A DNA stretch of 64,000 nucleotides from positions 997,001 through 1,061,000 of the forward strand of contig NC_134656.1 of assembly GCF_030463565.1 (NCBI RefSeq). The letters are read 5' to 3'. This DNA is from Pelecanus crispus (Eukaryota > Chordata > Aves > Pelecaniformes > Pelecanidae). Positions within the stretch are counted from its first letter, which is position 1, and each line of letters opens with the position of its first letter. Below the pieces are notes generated by a model, which was given only the letters and a program-made list of their open reading frames with translations, ran no database searches and was not told where the DNA came from. Below are positions 63,483-64,000 of the stretch, one piece after another. Made by a program: the position numbers and the translations under genes.

Positions 63483-63922
63483 CTGAAGAAGTAAAAAATG
63501 AAAAAATAAACAAAAAGCCCCAATGTCACCTGTTACTCACCAAAATTAATCTCCCAAAAGCTGAACGTTTTTACTGGATTTATTCTCTGATCAGTCTCAG
63601 TGTTCACTTCTGTCCTACATTCCTTTCTCTCTCTGCTTTACAGCCAAGCTCACCTTAACTTCACTGACAAGAAGTGCTGACAAATAGCAACTGGACTTGT
63701 ACCTCTACTGTTGGCTGGGCTGCTTACTAAAAGTCCGACTCACCTGGGTTTTGATTTTTTATTTGAAGTGCTCTCAAAGGTTGAAGCGTCCACCTGAATC
63801 TCATCTTCATCCTGCAGAGCTGCTTCTAGAGCCGCCTGAACTTTGGGAGCAATGGCTGGACCTTCATAGTCTCTCGTCGTTCGGCTGGGCATGTCAAGTT
63901 CCAGTAACACGATGTTCTCTGC
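63389..63922 (-). CDS. KIF3B: KIF3B C-terminal end, last two coding exons
   Basis: Two exons, 63922-63744 and 63482-63389, encode the last 90 residues of KIF3B, the 95-kDa-class motor subunit that pairs with KIF3A and KAP3 to form heterotrimeric kinesin-2, used in intraflagellar transport and plus-end vesicle transport. This part is the C-terminal tail, not the motor. Visible segments are [40 protein letters not shown] and [20 protein letters not shown], then [14 protein letters not shown] and [12 protein letters not shown] with TAA at 63391-63389. The order matches human KIF3B closely, with a variable Ser-rich stretch before the end. The rest of the gene lies to the right of the window. Gene order KIF3B-ASXL1-NOL4L is as in human. 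Confidence 0.95.
63744..63922 (-). CDS. KIF3B: KIF3B penultimate coding exon
   Basis: The acceptor CTGTCTCAG precedes 63922 and the donor GTGAG follows 63744. The 179 nt start in phase 0 with [10 protein letters not shown] and end in phase 2 after SKP-AG, completed as Arg by the next exon. Confidence 0.95.
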
Positions 63923-64000
63923 CTGAGACAGTAAAAGCAGAATCAAAGTCTGCACTATTTCATACAAATTGTTTCGTTTCCCTCTAGAAGCTTATTCTGA

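Overview
The window is vertebrate nuclear DNA, most likely from a bird. It carries three neighbouring genes that also sit together on human 20q11: NOL4L (+ strand), ASXL1 (- strand) and the 3' end of KIF3B (- strand). I recognised them from conserved protein segments and built the exons by hand from GT/AG splice sites with matching reading frames. A bird is inferred from the compact genes (ASXL1 spans about 16 kb here and is far longer in mammals), the strong CpG islands, the low density of interspersed repeats and the absence of recognisable Alu or L1 copies. I cannot name the species.

Layout. Positions 1-15,347 are taken to be intron of NOL4L, whose most 5' exons lie outside the window. This stretch includes a very GC-rich CpG island at about 7.6-10.35 kb that may be an internal promoter for the short NOL4L isoform. 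Seven NOL4L coding exons follow (15,348-33,085), ending at a TGA and a long 3' UTR with a polyadenylation signal at 37,753. About 2.6 kb of spacer separates this from the 3' end of ASXL1 (signal at 40,373-40,378). ASXL1 runs leftward from its ATG at 58,754 to its TAA at 42,381 in twelve visible coding exons plus a candidate 3-nt microexon. Its promoter is a CpG island at about 58.0-59.6 kb carrying an inverted pair of ZNF143/Staf-type motifs. The KIF3B 3' UTR and its last two coding exons fill 59.7-63.92 kb.

How the genes relate. ASXL1 is a chromatin adaptor: its DEUBAD activates the H2A deubiquitinase BAP1, and it also carries a HARE-HTH domain and a C-terminal PHD finger. NOL4L is a poorly understood nuclear protein with a PxDLS-type CtBP-binding motif. 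KIF3B is a motor subunit of heterotrimeric kinesin-2. They are conserved neighbours, not a functional operon. NOL4L and ASXL1 converge tail to tail, and KIF3B and ASXL1 are head to tail.

Main points for a second look: an apparent 1-nt insertion that breaks NOL4L exon 28,615-28,801; a 3-nt ASXL1 microexon candidate at 52,889-52,891; interruption of the G tract that is a mutation hotspot in human ASXL1; a 12-unit 20-bp minisatellite with higher-order structure in NOL4L; and several perfect palindromes that look like regulatory sites. I found no sign of a wholly new gene system. The long ORFs in the GC-rich regions look like composition artefacts.
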